This document shows positions 16,832 through 24,770 of a stretch of 64,000 nucleotides of DNA, piece by piece; the stretch's first letter is position 1, and the number at the start of each line of letters is the position of its first letter. This DNA is from Sphingobacterium populi (GTDB lineage Bacteria; Bacteroidota; Bacteroidia; Sphingobacteriales; Sphingobacteriaceae): NCBI RefSeq assembly GCF_001586775.1, contig NZ_LQXS01000001.1, positions 434,001 to 498,000 on the forward strand, in the 5' to 3' direction. The translations under genes were made by a program, and so were the position numbers. The notes under the pieces were generated by a model. It was not told where the DNA came from. It did no database searches and saw nothing but the letters and a program-made list of their open reading frames with translations.

Positions 16832-19633
16832 TTATAAGTCGAACTTTAGGCCTAGGGTGTATCTCGCCCGATAATATTCTAGCTTCATCATGCGCTCTTC
16901 GCTACCTTGGAAGTATCGTAATGGCTGATTTGTAAGATTGGTTGCTTCCGCAAAAACACGAAGCTGAGGTTTGATTTTAAAAGTAGCGTTGGCATCTAAA
17001 AAAAACTGTTTATCATAATATATATCCTCGAATGACGAACTACCGATAGCATCTAAATACGCTGCCGCAAAATTGCTCGATATTCGTGCTAAGAAACGTT
17101 GATTTTCCCAAGATAATGAGCCATTGAACATCTGCGGAGCTGTTTTTGGTAAGCTTAATCCTGTACGATCTTCACCTTCTGCGATAGTAATTCCTTTGGC
17201 GATAGATCTTATGTACGTGTAATTAGTATAAATGCCAAAACCTTTTAAAAACTTACTTGGTAAAAAATCCAACTGTCGCTGAAATGCAATTTCAACACCA
17301 TATAAATCTACAGCGCGGCCATTGCGCGACTGCCGAAAAGTCCATTGGCCAGCATCGTTATCAAGAATAGGATTAGGAAGATTTGGAAAATCGGAATCAA
17401 ATTGTTCGGATGTGTAATTCAAATCTCGATACTGATAGACAAAGTTTTTTAGACGTTTGTAAAAGATGCCAGCAGAAACTAGTCCAATGTTTTGGAAATA
17501 GTTTTCGGCCATCAAATCATAATTCGTTGCAAATGTTGCACGCAAATTGGGATTGCCTGCTTCTATATTCCGATCCTCTGGCATACTGTTTACAAATGGT
17601 GCTAAAGCATAATAATTGGGTCTCGCTATTCCAGTGGTAACCGCGGCACGCACAATAAAATCGTCGGTAACTTGATGCTTGATCGTGATACTGGGCAACA
17701 CGTTTAAATAATCATTCTTATTCGAAATCTGTTCAAGACGATCTTCTTGGATCTCAACATAATTACCGGTATAGTCCAGCTTAGTCCATTCCATACGAGC
17801 ACCCATAATTATAGCGGTACGGTCGCTGATGTTTTGATCCCAACGAAAGTAATTGGCAAAGATCAGTTCTTTTGCATGGTAGTTTACTGCCAAAAATTCG
17901 GAAGGATCTGCTGCTTCCGAAAACAGATCGGAATTAGTTAAATTCAATTTCCCCAAAAATTTTCGGTCGACAAATGAACCGGGGATATATTGGCTGCCAG
18001 GTACGAAGTTGTTTCCACTAATGTCGATGAGCGGCAAAGTACTCATATCACTAAAAGGAGGAATCGGTGTGTACCGATAAAAAACATTGTCTCTCATTTT
18101 TGTTTTAGCGCGTAAGCGGGTGCCTAGCCGAATTCTACCTTTTTGTTGCGGGATCAAGTTTATCGGGAATCGTATGTTGGCTTTAAAGCCAAATTCATCT
18201 TCCTCTGTATAATTATGATTCTCAGTCAATCGATGTAACGTGTAGAGCGAGTAGTCATGATAATTATCCAATACCAGCGGTCTAGTGGGATCAGTCAAAT
18301 CTTGATCTAATTGGATGTTGTTGGGCGATTGATATTGAATATAGCGCTCGTTTGGCCGATCTTCCAATGCTTTGGAATAGCTGGCTGCCCAATCGAAGTC
18401 AAGCGAAGAGGATAGAAGATGTTCACCCCGAACGGAGAAATTCATGACTTTTTGTGTTTCTAATCGAGTATTTCTATTGGCCGAATTGTCTAGTCCGCCT
18501 TTTGTTTGTCTTCGCACTCGGCCCGTATAACTTTGGAGCGTTTCGTTCCAAGTCATGTTTGTATATCTTGTTCGGTAGCGATTTTCGCGATCATCTCGCC
18601 AGTTGTAAATAGCGTTAATTTCGATGCGATTCCGTGCATCAAACTCATAATCGGATGCTAGTGAGAAACTCCTACGAATCCGCTGCACATCATAGCGCCG
18701 TATATCCATCTGGCTTAATCCAGTCCGGCCATCGGCATTCGACCAGATCGCTTCGATATTATCAGATCCATAATTCTGCACTTGTATAGTGCCGCTCATT
18801 ACTACTCCTAATTTATTGGCTAAGAAACGATTGCCGTAAATTAAGCTACCATTATAAAGTCCTCTTTCGCGGATTGGCGCATAACCGCCACTCATGGTGG
18901 CAGATATGCGTTGTTTGTTAGGGCTGGCGCGTGTGACAAGATTGACGGATCCTCCGATGGCATCAGCATCCATATCGGGTGTCAATGTTTTATTGACCTC
19001 TAGACTCGAAATCATATCAGAAGGTATCAAATCCATTTGCACATTGCGATTGTTGCCTTCTGCTGAAGGTATCCGATCGCCATTAATAGTTACCGAACTC
19101 AACTCTGGCGCGAGCCCGCGAACGATAAGATCGCGTGCCTCGCCTTGATCGTTCTGTACGGCAATACCAGGTACACGTTTTAGCGCATCACCAATGTTTT
19201 GATCTGGAAAACGACCTACCTGATCCGATGATATGATATTAGTGATATTAATGTTGTTTTTCTGTTGGTTCAATCCCTTTGCTTGCCCTTTTGCCATATC
19301 GCCAATAACGTGTACCTCAGCAAGTTTGCGACCGATGGGGTTCAAAAGTATTTCTAGATGTTGTTGCTCGTCGCTCGCCGTTATTTCCTTTTTAAAAACT
19401 TGATAACCCATGTACTGTACCGTGAGTATGTAGGTGCCCACTGGTACGCCCAAAAATTCAAATGAACCATTTCCGTCTGATACGGTATGTCGGCCTGTGT
19501 TTTCCAAACGAAGTGTTGCGCCAGGGAGCGAAAATTTGTCACTGGAGTCCATAATTTTACCTTTTAGTACGATGTTTTGGGCGTGTAGGCTTAGGCTTAA
19601 AAACAGTAGGAGTAGGAGTGTGAATAGTTTCAT
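16832..19633 (-). CDS. TonB-dependent outer membrane receptor (FecA-like), copy 2 of a tandem pair
   Basis: The 933-residue paralogue of the next gene downstream has the same order: signal peptide (SLSLHAQ), carboxypeptidase-like domain with GKIMDSSDKFSLPGATLRLE, plug with QVGRFPDQNIGDALKRVPGI and INGDRIPSAEGNNRN, and a barrel ending in ARYTLGLKFDL. By eye most of the plug and barrel strands are identical between the copies. Differences cluster in stretches that should be extracellular loops, for example the segment before PGSQY.PGSFVD (about residue 510-530). This is a tandem duplication with possible divergence in ligand specificity. It is the first gene of the leftward phytate/phosphate locus. 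Confidence 0.92.
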   Translation of the reverse strand: MKLFTLLLLLFLSLSLHAQNIVLKGKIMDSSDKFSLPGATLRLENTGRHTVSDGNGSFEFLGVPVGTYILTVQYMGYQVFKKEITASDEQQHLEILLNPIGRKLAEVHVIGDMAKGQAKGLNQQKNNINITNIISSDQVGRFPDQNIGDALKRVPGIAVQNDQGEARDLIVRGLAPELSSVTINGDRIPSAEGNNRNVQMDLIPSDMISSLEVNKTLTPDMDADAIGGSVNLVTRASPNKQRISATMSGGYAPIRERGLYNGSLIYGNRFLANKLGVVMSGTIQVQNYGSDNIEAIWSNADGRTGLSQMDIRRYDVQRIRRSFSLASDYEFDARNRIEINAIYNWRDDRENRYRTRYTNMTWNETLQSYTGRVRRQTKGGLDNSANRNTRLETQKVMNFSVRGEHLLSSSLDFDWAASYSKALEDRPNERYIQYQSPNNIQLDQDLTDPTRPLVLDNYHDYSLYTLHRLTENHNYTEEDEFGFKANIRFPINLIPQQKGRIRLGTRLRAKTKMRDNVFYRYTPIPPFSDMSTLPLIDISGNNFVPGSQYIPGSFVDRKFLGKLNLTNSDLFSEAADPSEFLAVNYHAKELIFANYFRWDQNISDRTAIIMGARMEWTKLDYTGNYVEIQEDRLEQISNKNDYLNVLPSITIKHQVTDDFIVRAAVTTGIARPNYYALAPFVNSMPEDRNIEAGNPNLRATFATNYDLMAENYFQNIGLVSAGIFYKRLKNFVYQYRDLNYTSEQFDSDFPNLPNPILDNDAGQWTFRQSRNGRAVDLYGVEIAFQRQLDFLPSKFLKGFGIYTNYTYIRSIAKGITIAEGEDRTGLSLPKTAPQMFNGSLSWENQRFLARISSNFAAAYLDAIGSSSFEDIYYDKQFFLDANATFKIKPQLRVFAEATNLTNQPLRYFQGSEERMMKLEYYRARYTLGLKFDL

Positions 19634-19665
19634 TTTTGCATTTAAATTTTAACTTCAAAAATATA

Positions 19666-19673
19666 TTTGTAAT
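19666..19673 (-). promoter_or_regulatory. Candidate -7 box for TonB receptor copy 2
   Basis: TATTTTTG on the minus strand fits TAnnTTTG and lies 33 nt before the ATG of the first gene of the leftward phytate locus, in a very AT-rich stretch. No convincing -33 element is visible. Confidence 0.4.
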
Positions 19674-19757
19674 AATAAATTAAAGTAATTGATATGTTAT
19701 GATGATATTAAGCCTAGTACAATGTCACTTTCATACCACAAGATTGGTTGCATCGTG

Positions 19758-21368
19758 TTACAACCCTAGTTCCTGAATGGATATTTCACGCATTTCAACT
19801 TTGCGAACTTTGCCTGAAACGGTCATTGGGAACTCTTCAACAAACTTCCAATACAATGGTATTTTGTATTGAGCAATTTTGCCTTCACAAAACTGCTGTA
19901 ATATCTCAACATTTGGGGATACGCCTTTTTTTAGCTTTATCCATGCCATTACAGCTTCTCCAAATTTGGGGTCGGGCACGCCGATTACTTGTACATCTTG
20001 TATATCCTCGTGTTTATACAAGTATTGTTCGACTTCCAACGGTGATATATTTTCACCACCACGAATAATCATATCTTTTAATCGTCCTGTAATTCGGATA
20101 TAGCCATCTTTGTCCAAAATGGCCTCATCTCCACTATGCATAAAGTTATCCGAATCGATCGCTTGGCGAGTAGCAGCGTCATTATCCCAATATCCCAGCA
20201 TGACTGCGTATCCTTTAGTACACAACTCGCCTGGTGCTCCGATCGGAACGATTTCGCCAGTATCGGGATTTACTATTTTGATCTCTAAATGATCTTGAAT
20301 ACTTCCTACGGTACTTACCTGCTTTTCAAGTGGGGCGCCAATGACGGTTTGGCAACTTACAGGTGATGTTTCTGTCATCCCGTAGCATACGCTAACTTCA
20401 TGCATGTGCATCTTACTTTGTACTTGCTTCATAATTTCGATGGGGCAGGGAGATCCAGCCATGACGCCCGTCCGTAAAGTAGAGAGATCAAATTCTGCAA
20501 AATTAGCCATTTGCAACATGGCAATAAACATTGTCGGGACACCATATAGTGAGGTGCAGCGCTCGTCTTGCACAGTTTTTAAGGTAATCTCAGCACTGAA
20601 GCTTTCGGTCGGAATTACGATTGTGGATCCATGAGAAGTACATGCCAAATTTCCAATGACCATTCCGAAGCAATGAAAGAAGGGAACGGGAATACATACA
20701 CGATCTTGCTCCGAATAGTGTAGCCTTTTGCCAATAAAATATCCGTTGTTTAGAATATTACTATGCGACAGTGTTACTCCTTTAGGAAAGCCGGTTGTGC
20801 CTGATGTATATTGAATATTGATGGCGTCGTCATAATGCAAATTTGCTTCTGCCGTACGCAATGCTTCTTCTGTAATAATGCTTCCTGCGTGCAGGAAAGC
20901 TTCCCAGTCTCTATCCAAGAATATCACCTTTCTTAAGTTGGTATTAGGCAATACGTGTGCTACCATACTTTCATAGTTACTCGTTTTGAAGTTACTTGCC
21001 GATATTAGTACCGAACTACCAGATTGGTTTAATACATATTCTAATTCTGATTTGCGATAAGCCGGATTAATATTTACCAAAATTACACCGATACGTGCTG
21101 TCGCATATTGAATCAATATCCATTCATAACGATTCATGGCCCAAATGGCGATTCGATCTCCTTTTTTCGCACCCGTTGCCAATAGGGCTTTGGCCACTTT
21201 CGATGTTTCTTCCCACAGTTCTAGATAGCTGATTCTGTACTTTTGCCAGTGCGATACAATAGCATCTTGCGCTGGGAATGCGGCCACTGTACGTTGCAAA
21301 TTAGCGGCAATGGTTTCTTTCAATAGAGGAACCTCTGCTTTCCCTTTAATGTGTGATAATGTCATCAT
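19758..21368 (-). CDS. AMP-binding acyl-CoA synthetase
   Basis: The enzyme activates a carboxylic acid, probably a fatty acid, to its acyl-CoA via an acyl-adenylate. The 536-residue protein has the ATP/AMP motif YTSGTTGFPKGVTLSH (about 187-202), the CYGMTETSPVS motif, a hinge GYIRITGRLKDMIIRGGENISP and the C-terminal catalytic Lys region VSGKVRKVEM. There is no signal peptide, so it is cytoplasmic. This arrangement fits medium/long-chain fatty-acyl-CoA ligases of the FadD/AMP-binding type; the chain length cannot be read. It is a single leftward gene that stands apart from the phytate locus by function. Confidence 0.92.
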   Translation of the reverse strand: MMTLSHIKGKAEVPLLKETIAANLQRTVAAFPAQDAIVSHWQKYRISYLELWEETSKVAKALLATGAKKGDRIAIWAMNRYEWILIQYATARIGVILVNINPAYRKSELEYVLNQSGSSVLISASNFKTSNYESMVAHVLPNTNLRKVIFLDRDWEAFLHAGSIITEEALRTAEANLHYDDAINIQYTSGTTGFPKGVTLSHSNILNNGYFIGKRLHYSEQDRVCIPVPFFHCFGMVIGNLACTSHGSTIVIPTESFSAEITLKTVQDERCTSLYGVPTMFIAMLQMANFAEFDLSTLRTGVMAGSPCPIEIMKQVQSKMHMHEVSVCYGMTETSPVSCQTVIGAPLEKQVSTVGSIQDHLEIKIVNPDTGEIVPIGAPGELCTKGYAVMLGYWDNDAATRQAIDSDNFMHSGDEAILDKDGYIRITGRLKDMIIRGGENISPLEVEQYLYKHEDIQDVQVIGVPDPKFGEAVMAWIKLKKGVSPNVEILQQFCEGKIAQYKIPLYWKFVEEFPMTVSGKVRKVEMREISIQELGL

Positions 21369-21472
21369 AATATTTGGCTTATATGATCAAACAATTTAAT
21401 GTTAATTCAACTTACATGTACAACAGATTAAATTTTACGATTTATCAAAATGTACTATTGGTGTAATTTTAG

Positions 21473-21480
21473 TAGTTTTG
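21473..21480 (+). promoter_or_regulatory. Candidate -7 box for the dienelactone hydrolase gene
   Basis: TAGTTTTG matches TAnnTTTG and stands 39 nt upstream of the ATG at 21519. No TTTG lies at the expected -33 distance, so this is a weak call. Confidence 0.35.
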
Positions 21481-21518
21481 GTTAAAATAAGTAAAAAGTA
21501 GCAGTTTATAATTTTATT

Positions 21519-22262
21519 ATGAATAAATACCGACTTCTTCTGCTAGCGGCTCTCATCTGCTTCGGGGCACAGGCGCAAAATTTAAAAGCAGTTAACTATC
21601 ATGATGGCCAACAGAAACTGTCTGGATTAGTTACGTCCAACGCGGATCAGCAGTTGCCGGGAGTACTCATTCTACCAGCATGGAAAGGTATCGATCAGGA
21701 GGCCAAAACTGCTGCACTCGAATTAGAAAAGGAAGGTTACATCGCTTTTATTGCAGATATCTACGGAGAAGGTAATATTCCGTCGGATAATAAGGAAGCT
21801 AGCCAGATAGCATCGCATTATAAAAATGATTATAAATCGTACCAACATCGGATTGCTCTTGCACTCGCAGAACTTAAAAAGACGAACGCTTTATCCGATC
21901 AGATTGCCGTGATTGGCTATTGCTTTGGTGGCACAGGAACATTGGAAGTAGCTCGAGCAAATATGGATGTGTGTGGCATCGTTTGTATCCATGGCGGCTA
22001 TGCAAAAGCGCCCGATCGAACCAATTCGACCATTCATGCAAAAGTGTTGATCGAGCACGCCGCCAATGATAAGTCTATTTCAAAAGCAGATTTTGATCAG
22101 CTCGTGCAGGAATTAAATGATGGCAATGCAGATTGGCAAATCATTACTTATGCAAACTCAGAACACACTTTTACCAGTCTAGAGTCCAGCGATTATAATC
22201 CCGTAATGGCTAAAAGAGCTTGGAATCATACCTTAATGTTTTTGAACGAAGTCCTCAAATAA
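21519..22262 (+). CDS. Secreted dienelactone hydrolase-family alpha/beta hydrolase
   Basis: Members hydrolyse esters or lactones; the natural substrate here is unknown. The 247-residue protein has a clear signal peptide (cleavage near GAQAQ, residue 20). The catalytic triad of the family is visible: nucleophile Cys135 in IGYCFGG, Asp184 in HAANDKS and His216 in SEHTF. A conserved DIYGEG stretch lies near 84-89. It sits 6 nt before the ATG of the frameshifted MRJP-like lipoprotein signal and is probably co-transcribed with it. Confidence 0.9.
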   Translation: MNKYRLLLLAALICFGAQAQNLKAVNYHDGQQKLSGLVTSNADQQLPGVLILPAWKGIDQEAKTAALELEKEGYIAFIADIYGEGNIPSDNKEASQIASHYKNDYKSYQHRIALALAELKKTNALSDQIAVIGYCFGGTGTLEVARANMDVCGIVCIHGGYAKAPDRTNSTIHAKVLIEHAANDKSISKADFDQLVQELNDGNADWQIITYANSEHTFTSLESSDYNPVMAKRAWNHTLMFLNEVLK

Positions 22263-22321
22263 GTGCTAATGAAAACTTGTACATCCGTAATCGGCGTTTT
22301 CGCTTGATATTGAGTAGTTGT

Positions 22322-23359
22322 ATGAATAATACGAAAGATAATAAGTTGATCGAAGTGGCTCAATTTGGTAAGAGCATGGCGATAGGATTAAGTGTAAATC
22401 AAGATAATCGCGTATTTGTATCTTTCCCCAACTATGATGGTGCTGGCCATTTGGCCTTGGCAGAAGTAGTAGATGGTGAACTACATCCGTATCCTGATAC
22501 GGCCTGGAACAACAAAAGTTTGGAGCAAAGCCGTTTCCTACGAATACAAGATCTGTTTGTAGACGCAGAAGATTTCTTGTGGGTGCTGGATTCCAAACCC
22601 GCGGCGTCTGGAGACATCTTTGCTACTGGAGGAAACGAAAAATCCGGGCATTTCAAATTAGTGAAAATCAATACACAAACGAATCGGGTGGAAGATACTT
22701 ATTTGTTTGAGGATTTGGACAAATCCAAGTCGGCTTTGAACGACGTGAGAGTCGATACTGAAAAGAACCTGGCTTACTTTTCAGATCCTGGTACAGCATC
22801 TATCGTGGTGTTGGATTTGCAGACTAGAAAAACGCGCCAAGTATTAGCCAATACCAATTTTACTTTAGCGGATGACATTGTTTTGGAATATGACGGTGTA
22901 AAAATGCAAGATAAAGATGGCAATCCATTTTCTTCACACATCAACAGCATTGCGCTGACGCATGATTTTAAGTACTTCTATTTCAAGCCGATCAATAAGC
23001 GAAACCTCTATCGCATCGAAACAGCTTATTTGGCCAATACGACACTTACCGATCAAGATTTGAGTGAAAAAGTGGAAGATTTGGGGGATGTAGGTATTAC
23101 GCATGGCATGGTCGCTGATGCGATAGGCAATATCTATTTTGCCTCATCAGAAGATTTTAAGATAACGTACATCACGGCCGACGGCGTACTTAGCACTTTG
23201 CTAGAAGACCCACAATTGATCTGGCCTGATTCTTTTGGTATCGGTACGGATGGATACCTCTATTTTACTTGCGCGCAATTACAAAGATTGCCGCAATGGA
23301 ACGATGGTGATGATAAAACGGACTATCCGTACAGAGCGTTTAAAGTGCGATTGCCATAA
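22322..23359 (+). CDS. Major royal jelly protein (yellow)-family lipoprotein; signal peptide lost to a frameshift
   Basis: The body is a six-bladed propeller of the MRJP/yellow type: RFLRIQDLFVDAEDFLWVLDS, LNDVRVDTEKNLAYFSDPG, YDGVKMQDKDGNPFSSHINSIALT and YFKPINKRNLYRIET are all family-typical. Function in bacteria is not established. In the frame as given, the first sensible ATG is 22322, or the frame can be pushed back to 22220 inside the preceding gene. However, an ATG at 22269 opens MKTCTSVIGVFA in another frame and, if one base is added near 22303-22306, runs on as LILSSC directly before this start, making a perfect 18-residue lipoprotein signal. The true gene therefore probably starts at 22269 and is broken by a one-base deletion or a sequence error. 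Confidence 0.8.
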   Translation: MNNTKDNKLIEVAQFGKSMAIGLSVNQDNRVFVSFPNYDGAGHLALAEVVDGELHPYPDTAWNNKSLEQSRFLRIQDLFVDAEDFLWVLDSKPAASGDIFATGGNEKSGHFKLVKINTQTNRVEDTYLFEDLDKSKSALNDVRVDTEKNLAYFSDPGTASIVVLDLQTRKTRQVLANTNFTLADDIVLEYDGVKMQDKDGNPFSSHINSIALTHDFKYFYFKPINKRNLYRIETAYLANTTLTDQDLSEKVEDLGDVGITHGMVADAIGNIYFASSEDFKITYITADGVLSTLLEDPQLIWPDSFGIGTDGYLYFTCAQLQRLPQWNDGDDKTDYPYRAFKVRLP

Positions 23360-23451
23360 AAAAGTAGCAGATGCCCGTTTAGTTTAGGCTTAAAGGTTGC
23401 GCGCTTCTATAATATTGCTTGCTCTCGCACACGATTAATCGCTAAAAGGCT

Positions 23452-24315
23452 CTAAATTCCGTTTTGTCGTTTTCGGTATGCACTCGGCGTTTCGCCAGTC
23501 AATTTTTTAAATAACCGGTTGAAATACGATATATTATCAAACCCCAGTTCATAAGCAAGTTTCTGAATATTGATATTTTCAAGCACAATCATTAGCTGTG
23601 CTTTCTCGATCTTTTTTTGATTGATGTATTTTCCCGGAGTACTTCCTAGCTGCTTTTTGAAGGCTCTAATCAAGTGATCTTTCGTCAGAAATGAAATTTC
23701 CGCCAATTCGTCGATACCAATGACCCGATGCAAATTTTTGTGGATGTGATCCAATACTCGGATCATACGCTCGTCGGTATGGGGCAATTTTTCTGTAGCG
23801 CCCGATAGAAATCGCGAAAGCAGTTGTTTGATAATCGCTTGACTTTCAATTTCTAGTGCCAAAGGCGTGTGGCTATTTAATGCTAAGTTTTTGATAAGCT
23901 CCGATGAGGTGTCGTAAGAAGACGGATCATAAATAGAAAGCTCACGTTCGGGATTCAAGAGATGTAAGCGATCTACCAACATCGCGACAAGCGTATCACT
24001 TTGGATCTCCATCGGAAAATCCAAGCGATCAAAGATGGAACTTTTCTGATCTAATTTTTCGTATATGTGTATATAATAGAGTGAAAATTCTCCATCACAC
24101 GCATAACTATGCTGCGTGTGTGAGGGCGTTAGATACAAATGGTTCTCCTTTAACTGATGAAACACGCCATCCCGATGTATTTTAGCACTTCCTTTCCGCA
24201 CAAGATGTAGTCTGGCAAATGGGCTGTTGATGTTTTTCCAGTTCCAATCGGCATGATGTTCTGCATATCCAATATTCAATAAAATAAAATCTAAAGGATA
24301 CTTTTCATTTTGCAT
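23452..24315 (-). CDS. AraC-family transcription regulator with cupin sensor domain
   Basis: The 287-residue cytoplasmic protein has an N-terminal cupin-like ligand domain (about 15-130, with HLVRKGSAKIHRDG and LTPSHTQHSY) and a C-terminal double helix-turn-helix AraC domain (about 185-285). The second HTH is textbook: KLAYELGFDNISYFNRLFKKLTGETPSAYRKRQ. Such proteins bind a sugar or related ligand and activate neighbouring catabolic genes. It is transcribed away from the GH29/SusCD locus. 21-bp-spaced direct repeats upstream of two operons there look like its sites (see the separate entries). Confidence 0.92.
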   Translation of the reverse strand: MQNEKYPLDFILLNIGYAEHHADWNWKNINSPFARLHLVRKGSAKIHRDGVFHQLKENHLYLTPSHTQHSYACDGEFSLYYIHIYEKLDQKSSIFDRLDFPMEIQSDTLVAMLVDRLHLLNPERELSIYDPSSYDTSSELIKNLALNSHTPLALEIESQAIIKQLLSRFLSGATEKLPHTDERMIRVLDHIHKNLHRVIGIDELAEISFLTKDHLIRAFKKQLGSTPGKYINQKKIEKAQLMIVLENINIQKLAYELGFDNISYFNRLFKKLTGETPSAYRKRQNGI

Positions 24316-24601
24316 ACCCGAAGTTGGTTAGTTTTATAATTAGGGGAAATTACGCTTTTCACACTATATTTTTATAGTTATTCTTTGATATCGATTAAAT
24401 ATAGCAAAGGAGGGATGATAATATCATTTTTAGCAACTATCAAGCGCAGAATATTTATCCGCATATCGAAGAAGATTGGTTTCTTTCGTTTTGTGATTAG
24501 AGTGAGGTCGTATCATTTACGCGCTTAAGTTTACTCTATAATCGTTTACCGCAGCAAAATAGCGAAGTAAATAGTAATATAATTTGTGCCAGATAAAGAA
24601 A

Positions 24602-24637
24602 ATGTCGATAATGTTTAAGTTTATGTCGATATCGTTT
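24602..24637 (+). promoter_or_regulatory. Candidate AraC-type operator: two direct half-sites 21 bp apart upstream of GH29
   Basis: The motif ATGTCGATAnnGTTT occurs at 24602-24616 and again at 24623-24637, exactly 21 bp (two helical turns) apart in the same orientation. This is the spacing used by AraC-type activators that contact tandem half-sites. The downstream half-site overlaps the -33 region of the promoter whose -7 box is at 24661. The same core at the same spacing occurs upstream of the SusC gene (26513-26545). Confidence 0.65.
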
Positions 24638-24660
24638 TTACATTGTTTACTTAGATAGAG

Positions 24661-24668
24661 TACCTTTG
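24661..24668 (+). promoter_or_regulatory. -7 box of the GH29 promoter
   Basis: TACCTTTG is an exact TAnnTTTG match. No good TTTG occurs at -33 (TTAC instead), as is common for activator-dependent promoters. It predicts a leader of about 100 nt before the ATG at 24771. Confidence 0.55.
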
Positions 24669-24770
24669 GTATAATAAATAACAATTATAAACCCGCAGAT
24701 CAACAGTTTTTACGAAAAGTAGAACTAAGCGTTGACTTGTACGTAATTTTAGATCACTAAAAAACTAGTT

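Larger units (their letters stand above)
24316..24770. other. Divergent intergenic region between araC-type regulator and GH29 gene
   Basis: 455 nt, AT-rich, no gene. It contains the GH29 promoter and paired repeats annotated separately. A single further TCGAT (24391-24395) lies 76 nt from the regulator's ATG and could serve autoregulation, but it has no partner 21 bp away. I see no terminator, tRNA or small ORF of note. Confidence 0.6.
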
